This document shows positions 8,872 through 17,032 of a stretch of 64,000 bases of DNA, in pieces. The notes under the pieces are model-generated. The model worked only from the letters and a program-made list of their open reading frames with translations, searched no databases and had not been told where the DNA came from. This DNA is from Xanthomarina gelatinilytica (GTDB lineage: Bacteria > Bacteroidota > Bacteroidia > Flavobacteriales > Flavobacteriaceae), in NCBI RefSeq assembly GCF_000348685.1, contig NZ_ANLA01000004.1, positions 837,091 through 901,090 on the forward strand. Direction: 5' to 3'. Positions within the stretch are counted from its first letter, which is position 1, and each line of letters starts with the position of its first letter. Both the position numbers and the translations under genes were made by a program.

Positions 8872-10730
8872 TAGTTGTTAATTGTAAACGGTTTTCCAGA
8901 ATACGGCTTGGCATATTCTTCCTCCAAGCTTTTATCTAAAACCATTTGTTCCATTTGTTTCAATGTCACTTCGCCCTTTAAATATTTTTCTATCATCAAA
9001 CTAGCTATTCTACCAGCCCAACGTGCGCCATAATAACCATTTTCAACAAAAACGGCTAAAGCTATTTTAGGGTCGTCTTTTGGAGCAAAGGCTATAAAAA
9101 TGGAATGGTCTGTTAATTGGGTTCTTTTGCCGTCTATAATAGTGAAATTTTCTGCTGTTCCGGTTTTTCCACAAACATCTATCCCTGGAACTTTTAAAAA
9201 CCAAGCTGTTCCGTTGTTGTACACATCAAAAAGTCCTTGAATTACGGGATCAAAATGTTTTGGATCTATTGTGGTTTGGTTTTTTGTGGTGTATTTTTTG
9301 TCTATAGGTTTTCCTTCTATATGTTTAATAATATGTGGTGTGTAGTAATACCCTTTATTGGCAATGGCAGCTGTGGCATTGGCCAGTTGTATTGGTGTTA
9401 CTAAAACCTCTCCTTGACCAATGGAGTTGGAGATAATGGTGGTGGCTCCCCAATTAAAATCTGGATACCATTTATCGTAATAGGCACCATCAGGAATATT
9501 CCCCTTTTTTCCTATGGCTAAATCGTAACCCAAAAAATTTCCAAATCCAAAACTTTTCATATGGTCACTCCATATATCCATAGCTTTTCCAGCATCTGGA
9601 TATAAATCAATATTTTTTCTAAAGGCGTTGGCAAAATAGGAATTACAAGATTTAGCAATCCCTAAAACCAAATCCCTTTTTCCACCACCACAATGGCAAC
9701 CCATGGTACCTCTTCTTCCATAGTGATAAACACCAGAACAAAAAAGAGTGGTTTCAGGTGTGATGGCATGTTCCTGCAAAGCCACCAAAGAAACAAACAC
9801 TTTAAATGGCGAACCAGGTTCGTGCATACGCAAGAGTCCTCTGTCAATTAAGGGTCTGTTAATTGTGTCGTTGTAAAGCTTAGTGAAATTTCTGGAACGT
9901 TGTCTTCCAACCAATAAATTAGGATCGTAGGTTGGCGCAGATACCAGTGCCAATATTTCTCCAGAACTTGGTTCAATAGCTACAATGCCACCATGTTTTT
10001 TTTGCATTAAACGCTCGCCATATTCTTGCAAATCGGCATCAATGGAAATGGTAATGTCCTTCCCTTGTTGAGGTACTGTATCGTATATGCCATCTTTATA
10101 GGGGCCAATGTCTCTGTTAAATCTATCTTTTTGAATAAACTTTATCCCTTTAACACCTCTAAGCTCCTCCTCGTAAGACAGTTCCACGCCTTGTTTTCCA
10201 ATCAAGTCTCCCATGTTGTAGTATGGATCGTTGTCTATTTGGTACTGTGTCGCTTCGGCAATATAACCCAATACATTGGCTCCAATGGTTGTTTGGTAGT
10301 CTCTTAATGAACGCTTTTGAATATAAAATCCTTCATATTTCCTCATTTTCTCTTGGAGTGCTGCATAATCTTCTTTTGACAACTGAGGCACAAAAACAGA
10401 GGGTAATCTAGGGGAATAATGGTAAGCTCTATTATAAATTTTTTTGAATTGTTCAATATCGATTTTAAGTAACGAACAAAATTCCAAGGTGTCCAGGGGT
10501 TTTACCTCGCGAGGAATCACCATCACATCATATGAAGGTTGGTTGGCCACCAAAAGTTTGCCATTTCTATCGTAAACAAAGCCACGCTTAGGGTAATCGT
10601 ACACTTTTCTTATGGCATTATCATCGTAGAGACTGTGTTCTTCGGCATTATAAACCTGAAGGTAAAACAATCTCGCTATAAAGCTCACGCCTACAAGAAT
10701 AATGGTAATAAAAAGTAATAGTTGTCTCAT
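8871..10730 (-). CDS. mrdA: Penicillin-binding protein 2 (elongasome transpeptidase)
   Basis: 619 residues. One N-terminal membrane anchor (1-23) is followed by the PBP dimerisation domain (KRGFVYDRNGKLLVANQPSYDVMVIP, about 48-73) and the transpeptidase domain. The active-site motifs are complete: SxxK as S307-P-F-K310 in HEPGSPFK, SxN as S361-C-N363, and KTG in VCGKTGTAEN near 520. It cross-links peptidoglycan during lateral wall synthesis, in partnership with RodA, whose gene overlaps this one by one base. The start also overlaps the mreD stop (TAATG). Confidence 0.96.
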   Translation of the reverse strand: MRQLLLFITIILVGVSFIARLFYLQVYNAEEHSLYDDNAIRKVYDYPKRGFVYDRNGKLLVANQPSYDVMVIPREVKPLDTLEFCSLLKIDIEQFKKIYNRAYHYSPRLPSVFVPQLSKEDYAALQEKMRKYEGFYIQKRSLRDYQTTIGANVLGYIAEATQYQIDNDPYYNMGDLIGKQGVELSYEEELRGVKGIKFIQKDRFNRDIGPYKDGIYDTVPQQGKDITISIDADLQEYGERLMQKKHGGIVAIEPSSGEILALVSAPTYDPNLLVGRQRSRNFTKLYNDTINRPLIDRGLLRMHEPGSPFKVFVSLVALQEHAITPETTLFCSGVYHYGRRGTMGCHCGGGKRDLVLGIAKSCNSYFANAFRKNIDLYPDAGKAMDIWSDHMKSFGFGNFLGYDLAIGKKGNIPDGAYYDKWYPDFNWGATTIISNSIGQGEVLVTPIQLANATAAIANKGYYYTPHIIKHIEGKPIDKKYTTKNQTTIDPKHFDPVIQGLFDVYNNGTAWFLKVPGIDVCGKTGTAENFTIIDGKRTQLTDHSIFIAFAPKDDPKIALAVFVENGYYGARWAGRIASLMIEKYLKGEVTLKQMEQMVLDKSLEEEYAKPYSGKPFTINN

Positions 10731-11233
10731 TAATTTCTCCTGCTAAAGATAATGGTTGTCAATAAACATAATATAATAGTAAATATACTGGAGAATAACG
10801 TGTTTTGAAGGATTAAAATTATCTTATAAAAGTTAAAAAATTCCAATGAGAATAAAATAAAATGATGAATTAAGGTCAAAATGGCAATATAGGTAAGTTT
10901 GGATCCAAACTCCACATTGCCAAATTTCATGGTTTGATGATCGTAAACGGCTCCAAATGAAAACTTTAATATAAAAGGCCTAATAAAAGCTATGGTCACA
11001 GATGCTGCAGCATGAACACCTCCAGAATCTAAAAAGGTATCAATGGTCAAACCCAATAAAAAACTGACAAGAATAAAAATAACCCGATTGTTTTTTAAAG
11101 GATACAATAAAATGAACAAAATGTATAAATACGGATTTATATAACCTAAGAAGTTGATATGGCTCAGTACCAAAACCTGCAATAATGCCAAAATAATAAA
11201 CCGAAAGGTATGGGTAAATACAATACTATTCAT
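10730..11233 (-). CDS. mreD: Rod shape-determining protein MreD
   Basis: A 167-residue, strongly hydrophobic protein with about five membrane helices in the position between mreC and mrdA, which is diagnostic for MreD. The segment SFLLGLTIDTFLDSGGVHAAASV matches the family's most conserved region (GLxxD...G.ha). It helps connect the MreB cytoskeleton to the periplasmic synthases. The start lies 8 bp inside the mreC end and its stop overlaps mrdA, so the genes are tightly coupled. Confidence 0.92.
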   Translation of the reverse strand: MNSIVFTHTFRFIILALLQVLVLSHINFLGYINPYLYILFILLYPLKNNRVIFILVSFLLGLTIDTFLDSGGVHAAASVTIAFIRPFILKFSFGAVYDHQTMKFGNVEFGSKLTYIAILTLIHHFILFSLEFFNFYKIILILQNTLFSSIFTIILCLLTTIIFSRRN

Positions 11234-12047
11234 TGGTGTTGTTTATTAAGGCATTTATTTCTTCGGCATCTTTATTTTCTATAACATACACGTGTTCCAA
11301 ACTTGTCATATCGTTAAACAAACGTACATGAATGATGTAGTAATTTTGGGAAGCATCCAAGGTGTAACTGTCTATGGTACCAATAGGTATGTCTTTAGGG
11401 AAAATGGAAGATCTACCAGAGGTTATAATGGTATCTCCAGCCGTAATTGGAGCGATTTTCGGGATTTCTGTAAGTTGAACCAAATAGGGCGATTTGCCAT
11501 TCCATACCAAAGAACCAAAATGATTCGATTTTTTTAACTTGGCACTAATTCGGCTATTGGTGTTCAAAACCGAAATAACCGTAGCATATTTTTTACTGGT
11601 ATTATCCACAATGCCTACCAGGCCTTTTGGTGAAATTACACCAAAATCTTGTTTGATGCTATCTCTATTTCCTCTATTGATCAATAACACATTGTTGTTG
11701 GAAGAGTAGCTGTTTTTTATAACTACTGCAGGAGAAAACTTGTAGGAAACCCCAGAATAAACCGTATCCACAAAAGTTTTGTTAATGGAATCCGTTTTGT
11801 TGTACAAAAGCGACTTTAATTGATTGTTTTCTTGCTGAAGAAGCTCGTTTTGCTTTCTCAGGTGCATGTATTCACTAACATTGTTTACTGAATTGTAAAT
11901 ACCTCCAGACAAAAAATTGGCCGAATTAATAAATTTACTTTTATGATATGAATGCGATTGAATGGTAAACACCATGGCAATTGAAAACAACAATAAGTAT
12001 AACAAAAACGATTTGTTTCTTATTATGAAGTTTATAATTTGCTGCAT
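11226..12047 (-). CDS. mreC: Rod shape-determining protein MreC
   Basis: 273 residues: a short cytoplasmic tail, one membrane helix (about 14-28), a coiled coil (MHLRKQNELLQQENNQLKSLL, about 61-82) and two beta-barrel domains in the periplasm (AVVIKNSYSSNNNVLLINRG, GVISPKGLVGIVDNTSKKYATVISVLN, DTIITSGRSSIFPKDIPIGTI). This is the standard MreC architecture, which activates PBP2 through contact with its pedestal domain. It sits 9 bp behind mreB. Confidence 0.95.
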   Translation of the reverse strand: MQQIINFIIRNKSFLLYLLLFSIAMVFTIQSHSYHKSKFINSANFLSGGIYNSVNNVSEYMHLRKQNELLQQENNQLKSLLYNKTDSINKTFVDTVYSGVSYKFSPAVVIKNSYSSNNNVLLINRGNRDSIKQDFGVISPKGLVGIVDNTSKKYATVISVLNTNSRISAKLKKSNHFGSLVWNGKSPYLVQLTEIPKIAPITAGDTIITSGRSSIFPKDIPIGTIDSYTLDASQNYYIIHVRLFNDMTSLEHVYVIENKDAEEINALINNTNE

Positions 12048-12056
12048 GTGTTAGGG

Positions 12057-13085
12057 CTATTTTATCAATATGCTTTTGTATTTAGGTAAGTTTTTAAGGG
12101 TTATTCCTGTACCACGAACAACAGCTCGTAACGGGTCTTCTGCAATGTAAACAGGCAAATCGGTTTTTTGGGACAAACGCTTGTCCAACCCTCTTAACAT
12201 CGATCCACCACCAGCTAAATAAATACCAGTATTGTAAATGTCTGCTGCCAATTCTGGAGGTGTTTGGGACAAGGTTTCCATAACAGCATCTTCAATACGC
12301 AAAATGGATTTATCCAAGGCTTTAGCAATTTCCCTATAAGAAATGTTTACTTGTTTTGGTTTCCCTGTTAATAAATCACGTCCTTGAACGCTCATATCTT
12401 CTGGTGGAAGTTCCAAATCTTCAGTTGCTGCACCAATCTGGATTTTTATTTTTTCGGCAGTACGCTCTCCAACATATAGGTTGTGCTGTGTGCGCATGTA
12501 ATAAATAATATCATTGGTAAACACATCTCCAGCAATTTTAACCGATTTATCACAAACAATACCTCCTAAGGCCAAGACAGCAATTTCTGTGGTTCCACCA
12601 CCTATATCCACAATCATGTTTCCTTTTGGCTGCATAATGTCCACACCAATACCAATAGCTGCTGCCATAGGTTCGTGAATTAAGTAAACCTCTTTACCAT
12701 TAACGCGTTCGGCACTTTCTTTTACGGCTCGCATTTCCACTTCTGTAATTCCAGAAGGAATGCAAATAACCATACGTAAGGCTGGGGTAAAGAATTTCTT
12801 TTTTAGGGCAGGAATGTTTTTTATAAACATGCTAATCATCTGCTCACTGGCATCAAAATCGGCAATAACCCCATCTTTAAGAGGTCTAATGGTTTTAATG
12901 TTTTCGTGTGTTTTTCCTTGCATCATGCTGGCTTCCTTACCAACAGCAATTATTTTTCCAGAAATTCTATCTCGCGCAACTATAGAAGGACTATCTACAA
13001 CCACTTTATCGTTATGGATAATAAGTGTATTTGCAGTTCCTAAATCTATTGCTATTTCCTCGGTTAGGAAGTCAAAAAATCCCAT
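12057..13085 (-). CDS. mreB: Actin-like cell-shape protein MreB
   Basis: A 342-residue bacterial actin. IAIDLGTANTLI (about 11-22) is phosphate loop 1, DIGGGTTEIAVL (about 166-177) is phosphate loop 2, and the adenosine motif is GGGSMLRGLDKRL near 293. It forms membrane-bound filaments that guide the elongasome (MreC, MreD, PBP2, RodA), all encoded immediately downstream in that order. Length and sequence are typical. It lies 137 bp behind purH on the same strand, the usual order in Bacteroidota, so read-through from purH is likely. Confidence 0.97.
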   Translation of the reverse strand: MGFFDFLTEEIAIDLGTANTLIIHNDKVVVDSPSIVARDRISGKIIAVGKEASMMQGKTHENIKTIRPLKDGVIADFDASEQMISMFIKNIPALKKKFFTPALRMVICIPSGITEVEMRAVKESAERVNGKEVYLIHEPMAAAIGIGVDIMQPKGNMIVDIGGGTTEIAVLALGGIVCDKSVKIAGDVFTNDIIYYMRTQHNLYVGERTAEKIKIQIGAATEDLELPPEDMSVQGRDLLTGKPKQVNISYREIAKALDKSILRIEDAVMETLSQTPPELAADIYNTGIYLAGGGSMLRGLDKRLSQKTDLPVYIAEDPLRAVVRGTGITLKNLPKYKSILIK

Positions 13086-13222
13086 GCGTTACAGTCGTTT
13101 ATTTGAGGTTTGTTAATCTAATCTTGTAAATGTAATAAAAGTTATGCAATTATTATCTTCGGTTGTCTTTTTGATTGTCATTATTCGATGAGATACGCTA
13201 TCTTAAATTAGGTATTCTCAAT

Positions 13223-14755
13223 TTAGTGTTTAAAATGGCGTGTTCCAGTCATCACCATCGTTAAGTTGTGTTCATTACAATAATCAATGCTTAGTTGGTC
13301 TTTAATGGAACCTCCAGGTTGAATTACTGCTGAAATTCCTGCATTATCTGCAATTTCCACACAATCTGGAAACGGAAAAAACGCATCACTGGCCATCACA
13401 GCCCCTTTTAAATCGAAATTAAAGGATTGTGCTTTGTGTATGGCTTGATTTAAAGCGTCTACACGACTGGTTTGCCCTGTTCCACTAGCACATAATTGTT
13501 TGTTTTTTGCCAAAACGATGGTGTTCGATTTGGTGTGTTTGCAAATTTTTGATGCAAAAATCAAATCTTCTAACTCCCTTTTGGTTGGTTTATTGTTTGT
13601 AGCATAAGATAAATCTGTAACTGTATCGGTTTTGTGGTCCCTATCTTGAACCAATACACCATTTAAACAGGTCCTTACCGTGGTTTGAGGCAACTGGATG
13701 TCTTTTAAAATCAGTAAAATGCGATTCTTTTTACCTTTTAAAACAGTAGCTGCTTCCGAAGTAAACGAAGGTGCTATAACCACTTCGCAAAATAACTTAT
13801 GGATCTCCTCGGCTGTCGCTAAATCAATTTCAGAATTGCTGATCAATATGCCACCAAAAGCAGAAACAGGATCGCCTGCCAAAGCGGCTTGATATGCTTC
13901 CAAAACAGTTTCCCTTTGTGCAAATCCACAAGCATTGTTGTGTTTTAAGATGGCAAAAGTTGGTGCTTCGCCTTTAAACTCGTTCATTAAATTTACGGCT
14001 GCATCTACATCCAACAAGTTGTTATAGCTTAATTCCTTGCCATGAAGCTTGGTGAAAATGTCATCGAAATTTCCATAGAAAAACCCTTTTTGATGTGGAT
14101 TTTCGCCATAACGTAATACTTGACCTTGAGTTTCGCTAATTTTTAGACTGGCAATGTCTTGATTGCTGTTGAAATAATTGAAAATGGCCGAATCGTAATG
14201 AGATGAAACATTGAAAGCCTTGGCAGCAAAACGCTTTCTGTCTGCTTCAGAAGTGTCTCCGTTTTTGGTTTGAAGTAATTCCAAAAATTCTTTGTAATCT
14301 TCAACGGAAGATACGCAAACCACATCTGCATAGTTTTTGGCAGCAGCACGAATTAATGAAATCCCACCAATGTCAATTTTTTCTATAATGTCTTGGTTGC
14401 TGGCTCCAGAGGCCACTGTTTTTTCAAAAGGATATAGATCCACAATAACCAAATCGATTTGTGGAATTTCAAAATCGACCAACTCTTTGGCATCACTGTC
14501 ATTGTTTTGACGGTTTAAGATACCTCCAAACACTTTTGGGTGTAAGGTTTTAACACGGCCACCAAGAATAGAAGGATAAGAGGTTACCTCTTCTACAGGA
14601 ACCACTGGAATCCCTAAATCCTGAATGAATTTTTCTGTGCCACCAGTGGAATAAATAGTGACATTTTGTTGATGTAGTTGCTTTACAATTGGTTCTAATC
14701 CGTCTTTACTGAAAACAGAAATTAAAGCCGATTTAATGGTTTTGTTGTTGCTCAT
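13223..14755 (-). CDS. purH: Bifunctional AICAR formyltransferase / IMP cyclohydrolase
   Basis: 510 residues catalysing the last two steps of IMP synthesis. The N-terminal IMP cyclohydrolase (MGS-like) domain shows ALISVFSKDGLEPIVKQL, YSTGGTEKFIQDLGI and LHPKVFGGIL. The C-terminal formyltransferase domain includes LRYGENPHQKGFFYG, LKHNNACGFA, GDPVSAFGGIL and the ending AVIQPGGSIKDQLSIDYCNEHNLTMVMTGTRHFKH. I chose ATG 14755 (MSNNKTIKSALISV); an in-frame ATG nine codons upstream adds an unconserved leader. A TACTTTTG box on the minus strand (14834-14841) is a plausible -7 element. Confidence 0.96.
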   Translation of the reverse strand: MSNNKTIKSALISVFSKDGLEPIVKQLHQQNVTIYSTGGTEKFIQDLGIPVVPVEEVTSYPSILGGRVKTLHPKVFGGILNRQNNDSDAKELVDFEIPQIDLVIVDLYPFEKTVASGASNQDIIEKIDIGGISLIRAAAKNYADVVCVSSVEDYKEFLELLQTKNGDTSEADRKRFAAKAFNVSSHYDSAIFNYFNSNQDIASLKISETQGQVLRYGENPHQKGFFYGNFDDIFTKLHGKELSYNNLLDVDAAVNLMNEFKGEAPTFAILKHNNACGFAQRETVLEAYQAALAGDPVSAFGGILISNSEIDLATAEEIHKLFCEVVIAPSFTSEAATVLKGKKNRILLILKDIQLPQTTVRTCLNGVLVQDRDHKTDTVTDLSYATNNKPTKRELEDLIFASKICKHTKSNTIVLAKNKQLCASGTGQTSRVDALNQAIHKAQSFNFDLKGAVMASDAFFPFPDCVEIADNAGISAVIQPGGSIKDQLSIDYCNEHNLTMVMTGTRHFKH

Positions 14756-14921
14756 TTTAGTTGTGTTGTGTGTCTGGAACATTCTTGATGAAGCAATTAG
14801 CTCACGGAGAATGTTAGTTGTTTTTTATGACTGCAAAAGTAGGTATTTCAATCAAAAAAAACCTAGGTTAGGGTCGCTAAAAACATGAGATTTTTCAACT
14901 TAAATGAAAAGTTGTTAACAA

Positions 14922-15374
14922 CTATAGTATGGATGCCACTTTCTCACAAACAAATTCCAAAAAACGTTCGTCCTCCTCGCTAAACGGATCAGGTGTGTTG
15001 GAGTCGATGTCTATTTGTCCTATGTTTTCTCCGTTTACAAAAATAGGGATTACAATTTCAGCTTTAACAGTGATGCTACAAGCAATGTAGTTGTCTTGAG
15101 CAGAAACATCAGGAACCACAAAGTTTTTGTTGCTTACAGCTACTTGACCACAAATACCTTTCCCAAAAGGAATGATGATGTGGTCTGTGGGTTCACCTAC
15201 ATAAGGTCCCAGTTTAAGTTCGTTTTTGTCGCCATTTTTAAAGTAAAAACCAACCCAGTTGTAATGTGGAATATGAGCTTCCAAAAGTTCACAAATGTTT
15301 TTTAAACGCTCGTTAACTGGCTTTTCGGAAGAAATGATAGTTTCTATTTGAGGTTTTAGTGATGTAAAAGTCAT
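14922..15374 (-). CDS. GAF domain protein, free methionine-R-sulfoxide reductase-like
   Basis: 150 residues forming a single GAF domain, with the fRMsr-type core IPFGKGICGQVAVSNKNFVVPDV, NYIACSITVKAEIVIPIFVNGENIGQIDIDS and FSEEDERFLEFVCEKVA. In fRMsr (E. coli YebR) three cysteines take part. The counterparts of Cys94 (C75 here) and the catalytic Cys118 (C99 here) are present, but the one preceding GKGxCG is replaced by TDHIII. It probably reduces free Met-R-sulfoxide, with an altered resolving mechanism, or has become a sensor. ATG 15374 is preferred over the ATG seven codons upstream, because a minus-strand TACTTTTG box (15393-15400) lies between the two. Confidence 0.8.
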   Translation of the reverse strand: MTFTSLKPQIETIISSEKPVNERLKNICELLEAHIPHYNWVGFYFKNGDKNELKLGPYVGEPTDHIIIPFGKGICGQVAVSNKNFVVPDVSAQDNYIACSITVKAEIVIPIFVNGENIGQIDIDSNTPDPFSEEDERFLEFVCEKVASIL

Positions 15375-15465
15375 TTTTAAGAAAATTTTCAGCAAAAGTA
15401 TTTAAAAAGCTAGTCTTGTAAGACTTAATTTGTATAATTTTAACGAGAGAAACAACAAATTTCAA

Positions 15466-16014
15466 TTGAAAGACTTATTAAAAAAATATAAATCTGTTAT
15501 CACATTTATTTTCACCTTTTTATTGGTGTATACCGTGTTGACGTTTGCTTATAAGCTGTATCTGCAATATGGTTCCAGTGACGTTTATTATCCTGACTAC
15601 ATGACAAATTTGGTAGCCAAACAAAGTAAGGAGTTACTGGAGACCCTTGGGTATCACGCGCAGGTAATTCCTCATCCAGACGAGTCTTCCATGAAATTAA
15701 TTATCAATAACAAATATGTGGCTCGAGTGATAGAAGGTTGTAATTCGGTTAGTGTTATCATCCTTTTCGCGTCTTTCATCATTGCATTTACAGGAAAATT
15801 TAAAACCACCTTTTTTTATCTGTTGGCTGGAAGCGTGTTGATTTATGTGGCCAATTTGGTACGTGTGGTAATTTTATCTGTAGGTCTGTATCACTACCCT
15901 TGGCGAAAGGATGTTTTGCACACGGTTATTTTTCCGGCTATTATTTATGGAATGGTGTGTTTGCTTTGGTTATTTTGGGTAAATAGGTTTTCTAATCCCA
16001 AAAAGCATGAATAA
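15466..16014 (+). CDS. xrtF: Exosortase family protein XrtF
   Basis: A polytopic inner-membrane cysteine transpeptidase/protease of the exosortase superfamily, flavobacterial subtype XrtF. The catalytic triad is visible: Cys in VIEGCNSVSVIILF, Arg in YVANLVRVVILSVGLYHYPW and His in DVLHTVIFPAIIYG (C92, R133, H152 from this start). No ATG exists in a usable position. TTG at 15466 (reading LKDLLKKYKSVITFIF) fits the family's N-terminus best; TTG at 15430 would add 12 residues but falls inside a promoter-like AT-rich box. The downstream partner overlaps by 8 bp. No sorting-signal substrate is encoded in the window. Confidence 0.88.
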   Translation: MKDLLKKYKSVITFIFTFLLVYTVLTFAYKLYLQYGSSDVYYPDYMTNLVAKQSKELLETLGYHAQVIPHPDESSMKLIINNKYVARVIEGCNSVSVIILFASFIIAFTGKFKTTFFYLLAGSVLIYVANLVRVVILSVGLYHYPWRKDVLHTVIFPAIIYGMVCLLWLFWVNRFSNPKKHE

Positions 16015-16435
16015 GGGTTTTAAATACATAGCATTTTTTGTATTGGTTGGCTTGTTGGTCTTAATAAGGGTTTTTGAAGAACAATTGTTTTACGATCCCT
16101 ATTTGGCTTTTTTTAAAAACGATTATTTATATATAGACTCTCCAAGACAAGAAGTGTTTAAGCTGGCAGCATTTACAACACTTAGGTATGTTTTGAACAC
16201 GGTTATCTCACTTGGTATTTTGTTTGTGCTTTTTAAGGATTTAAGCATTATTAAGTTTTCGGTTTTAGTCTATGCTTTGGCATATGTGGTGTTTATGTCT
16301 CTGTTTTTATATTTTGTAATTCACCCAAAACAGGAAGATTATTATTTGTTTTTTAATGTGAGACGTTTTTTAATTCAACCTTTGATAGCCTTGTTGCTCA
16401 TTCCAGCATTTTATTACCACAAACAACGATTGTAA
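16007..16435 (+). CDS. Exosortase F system-associated membrane protein
   Basis: 142 residues with about four transmembrane helices. The sequence after helix 1, RVFEEQLFYDPYLAFFKNDY, together with the final FNVRRFLIQPLIALLLIPAFYYHKQ, is what is found in the small protein encoded directly after xrtF in Flavobacteriaceae. The biochemical role is unknown, and its genomic linkage and 8-bp overlap with xrtF suggest an obligate partner of the exosortase in the inner membrane. Confidence 0.82.
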   Translation: MNKGFKYIAFFVLVGLLVLIRVFEEQLFYDPYLAFFKNDYLYIDSPRQEVFKLAAFTTLRYVLNTVISLGILFVLFKDLSIIKFSVLVYALAYVVFMSLFLYFVIHPKQEDYYLFFNVRRFLIQPLIALLLIPAFYYHKQRL

Positions 16436-16458
16436 ATGTTAATCCTTTGAAAAAATGA

Positions 16459-16488
16459 TTTGTTTCAGATGCTTTTTTTATAAATTTG
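16459..16488 (+). promoter_or_regulatory. Bacteroidota-type promoter of the HYC_CC_PP gene
   Basis: TTTG (16459-16462), an 18-bp spacer, then TAAATTTG (16481-16488) match the -33 and -7 consensus. The predicted transcript starts just before the ATG at 16501, which supports that start and shows that this gene has its own promoter separate from xrtF. Confidence 0.6.
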
Positions 16489-16500
16489 CATCGAAATAGA

Positions 16501-16917
16501 ATGATGATAAAAGCAATTCTACATAAAACCTTTTCAGTGACTATGTCTTGCTTGGTATTGTTTTCAACCTTGTCCTTTACAGTTGAAAAACACTACTGTG
16601 GTAATCATTTGGTAGATGTAGCTATTTTTACCAAAGCAGAAAATTGTGGCATGGATCTGGAAGCCTTTGCAACTGCCAATTTTGAAAAAAAACATTGCTG
16701 TAAGGATGAAATCCAGGTTGTTAAAGGGCAAGATAAATTAAAGAAATCTTCCTTTGAAGACTTGCAGTTGAAACAACAACTCTTCTTAAGTGCTTTTATT
16801 TGTTCTTTTATTAATTTATACGAAGGTTTACCAGAACAGGTAATTCCTCATAAAAATTACTCTCCTCCCAATCTGGTTGCAGATATACATGTACTGGATC
16901 AGGTTTTTTTGATTTGA
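16501..16917 (+). CDS. HYC_CC_PP family exported protein
   Basis: About 138 residues. An N-terminal hydrophobic segment (MIKAILHKTFSVTMSCLVLFSTLSFTVEK) is followed by the family's three signatures: HYC (KHYCGNHLVDVAIF), a CC pair (KKHCCKDEIQVV) and a late PP (NYSPPNLVADI). A second hydrophobic segment (LQLKQQLFLSAFICSFI) precedes the PP motif. The function is unknown; the conserved His and Cys could bind a soft metal. It precedes a TonB-dependent receptor and a heavy-metal-associated protein, which supports a metal role. Starts at 16501 and 16504 (ATGATG) are both possible. Confidence 0.75.
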   Translation: MMIKAILHKTFSVTMSCLVLFSTLSFTVEKHYCGNHLVDVAIFTKAENCGMDLEAFATANFEKKHCCKDEIQVVKGQDKLKKSSFEDLQLKQQLFLSAFICSFINLYEGLPEQVIPHKNYSPPNLVADIHVLDQVFLI

Positions 16918-17032
16918 TATATAGATTTTTAACATTCCCTTTACTTATGTGTTAAACAGTAAGGGAACTTATGCTGTCTATCGCTTTTGCGAAATGATGA
17001 AATAAAAATCTTTTTCAAACAAAATTTTAATA

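Noticed and set aside
12760..13116. 118-codon plus-strand frame opposite mreB
   Set aside because: It is a shadow of mreB on the other strand; its sequence has no family resemblance. The same holds for the plus-strand frames opposite groL, purH and mrdA.
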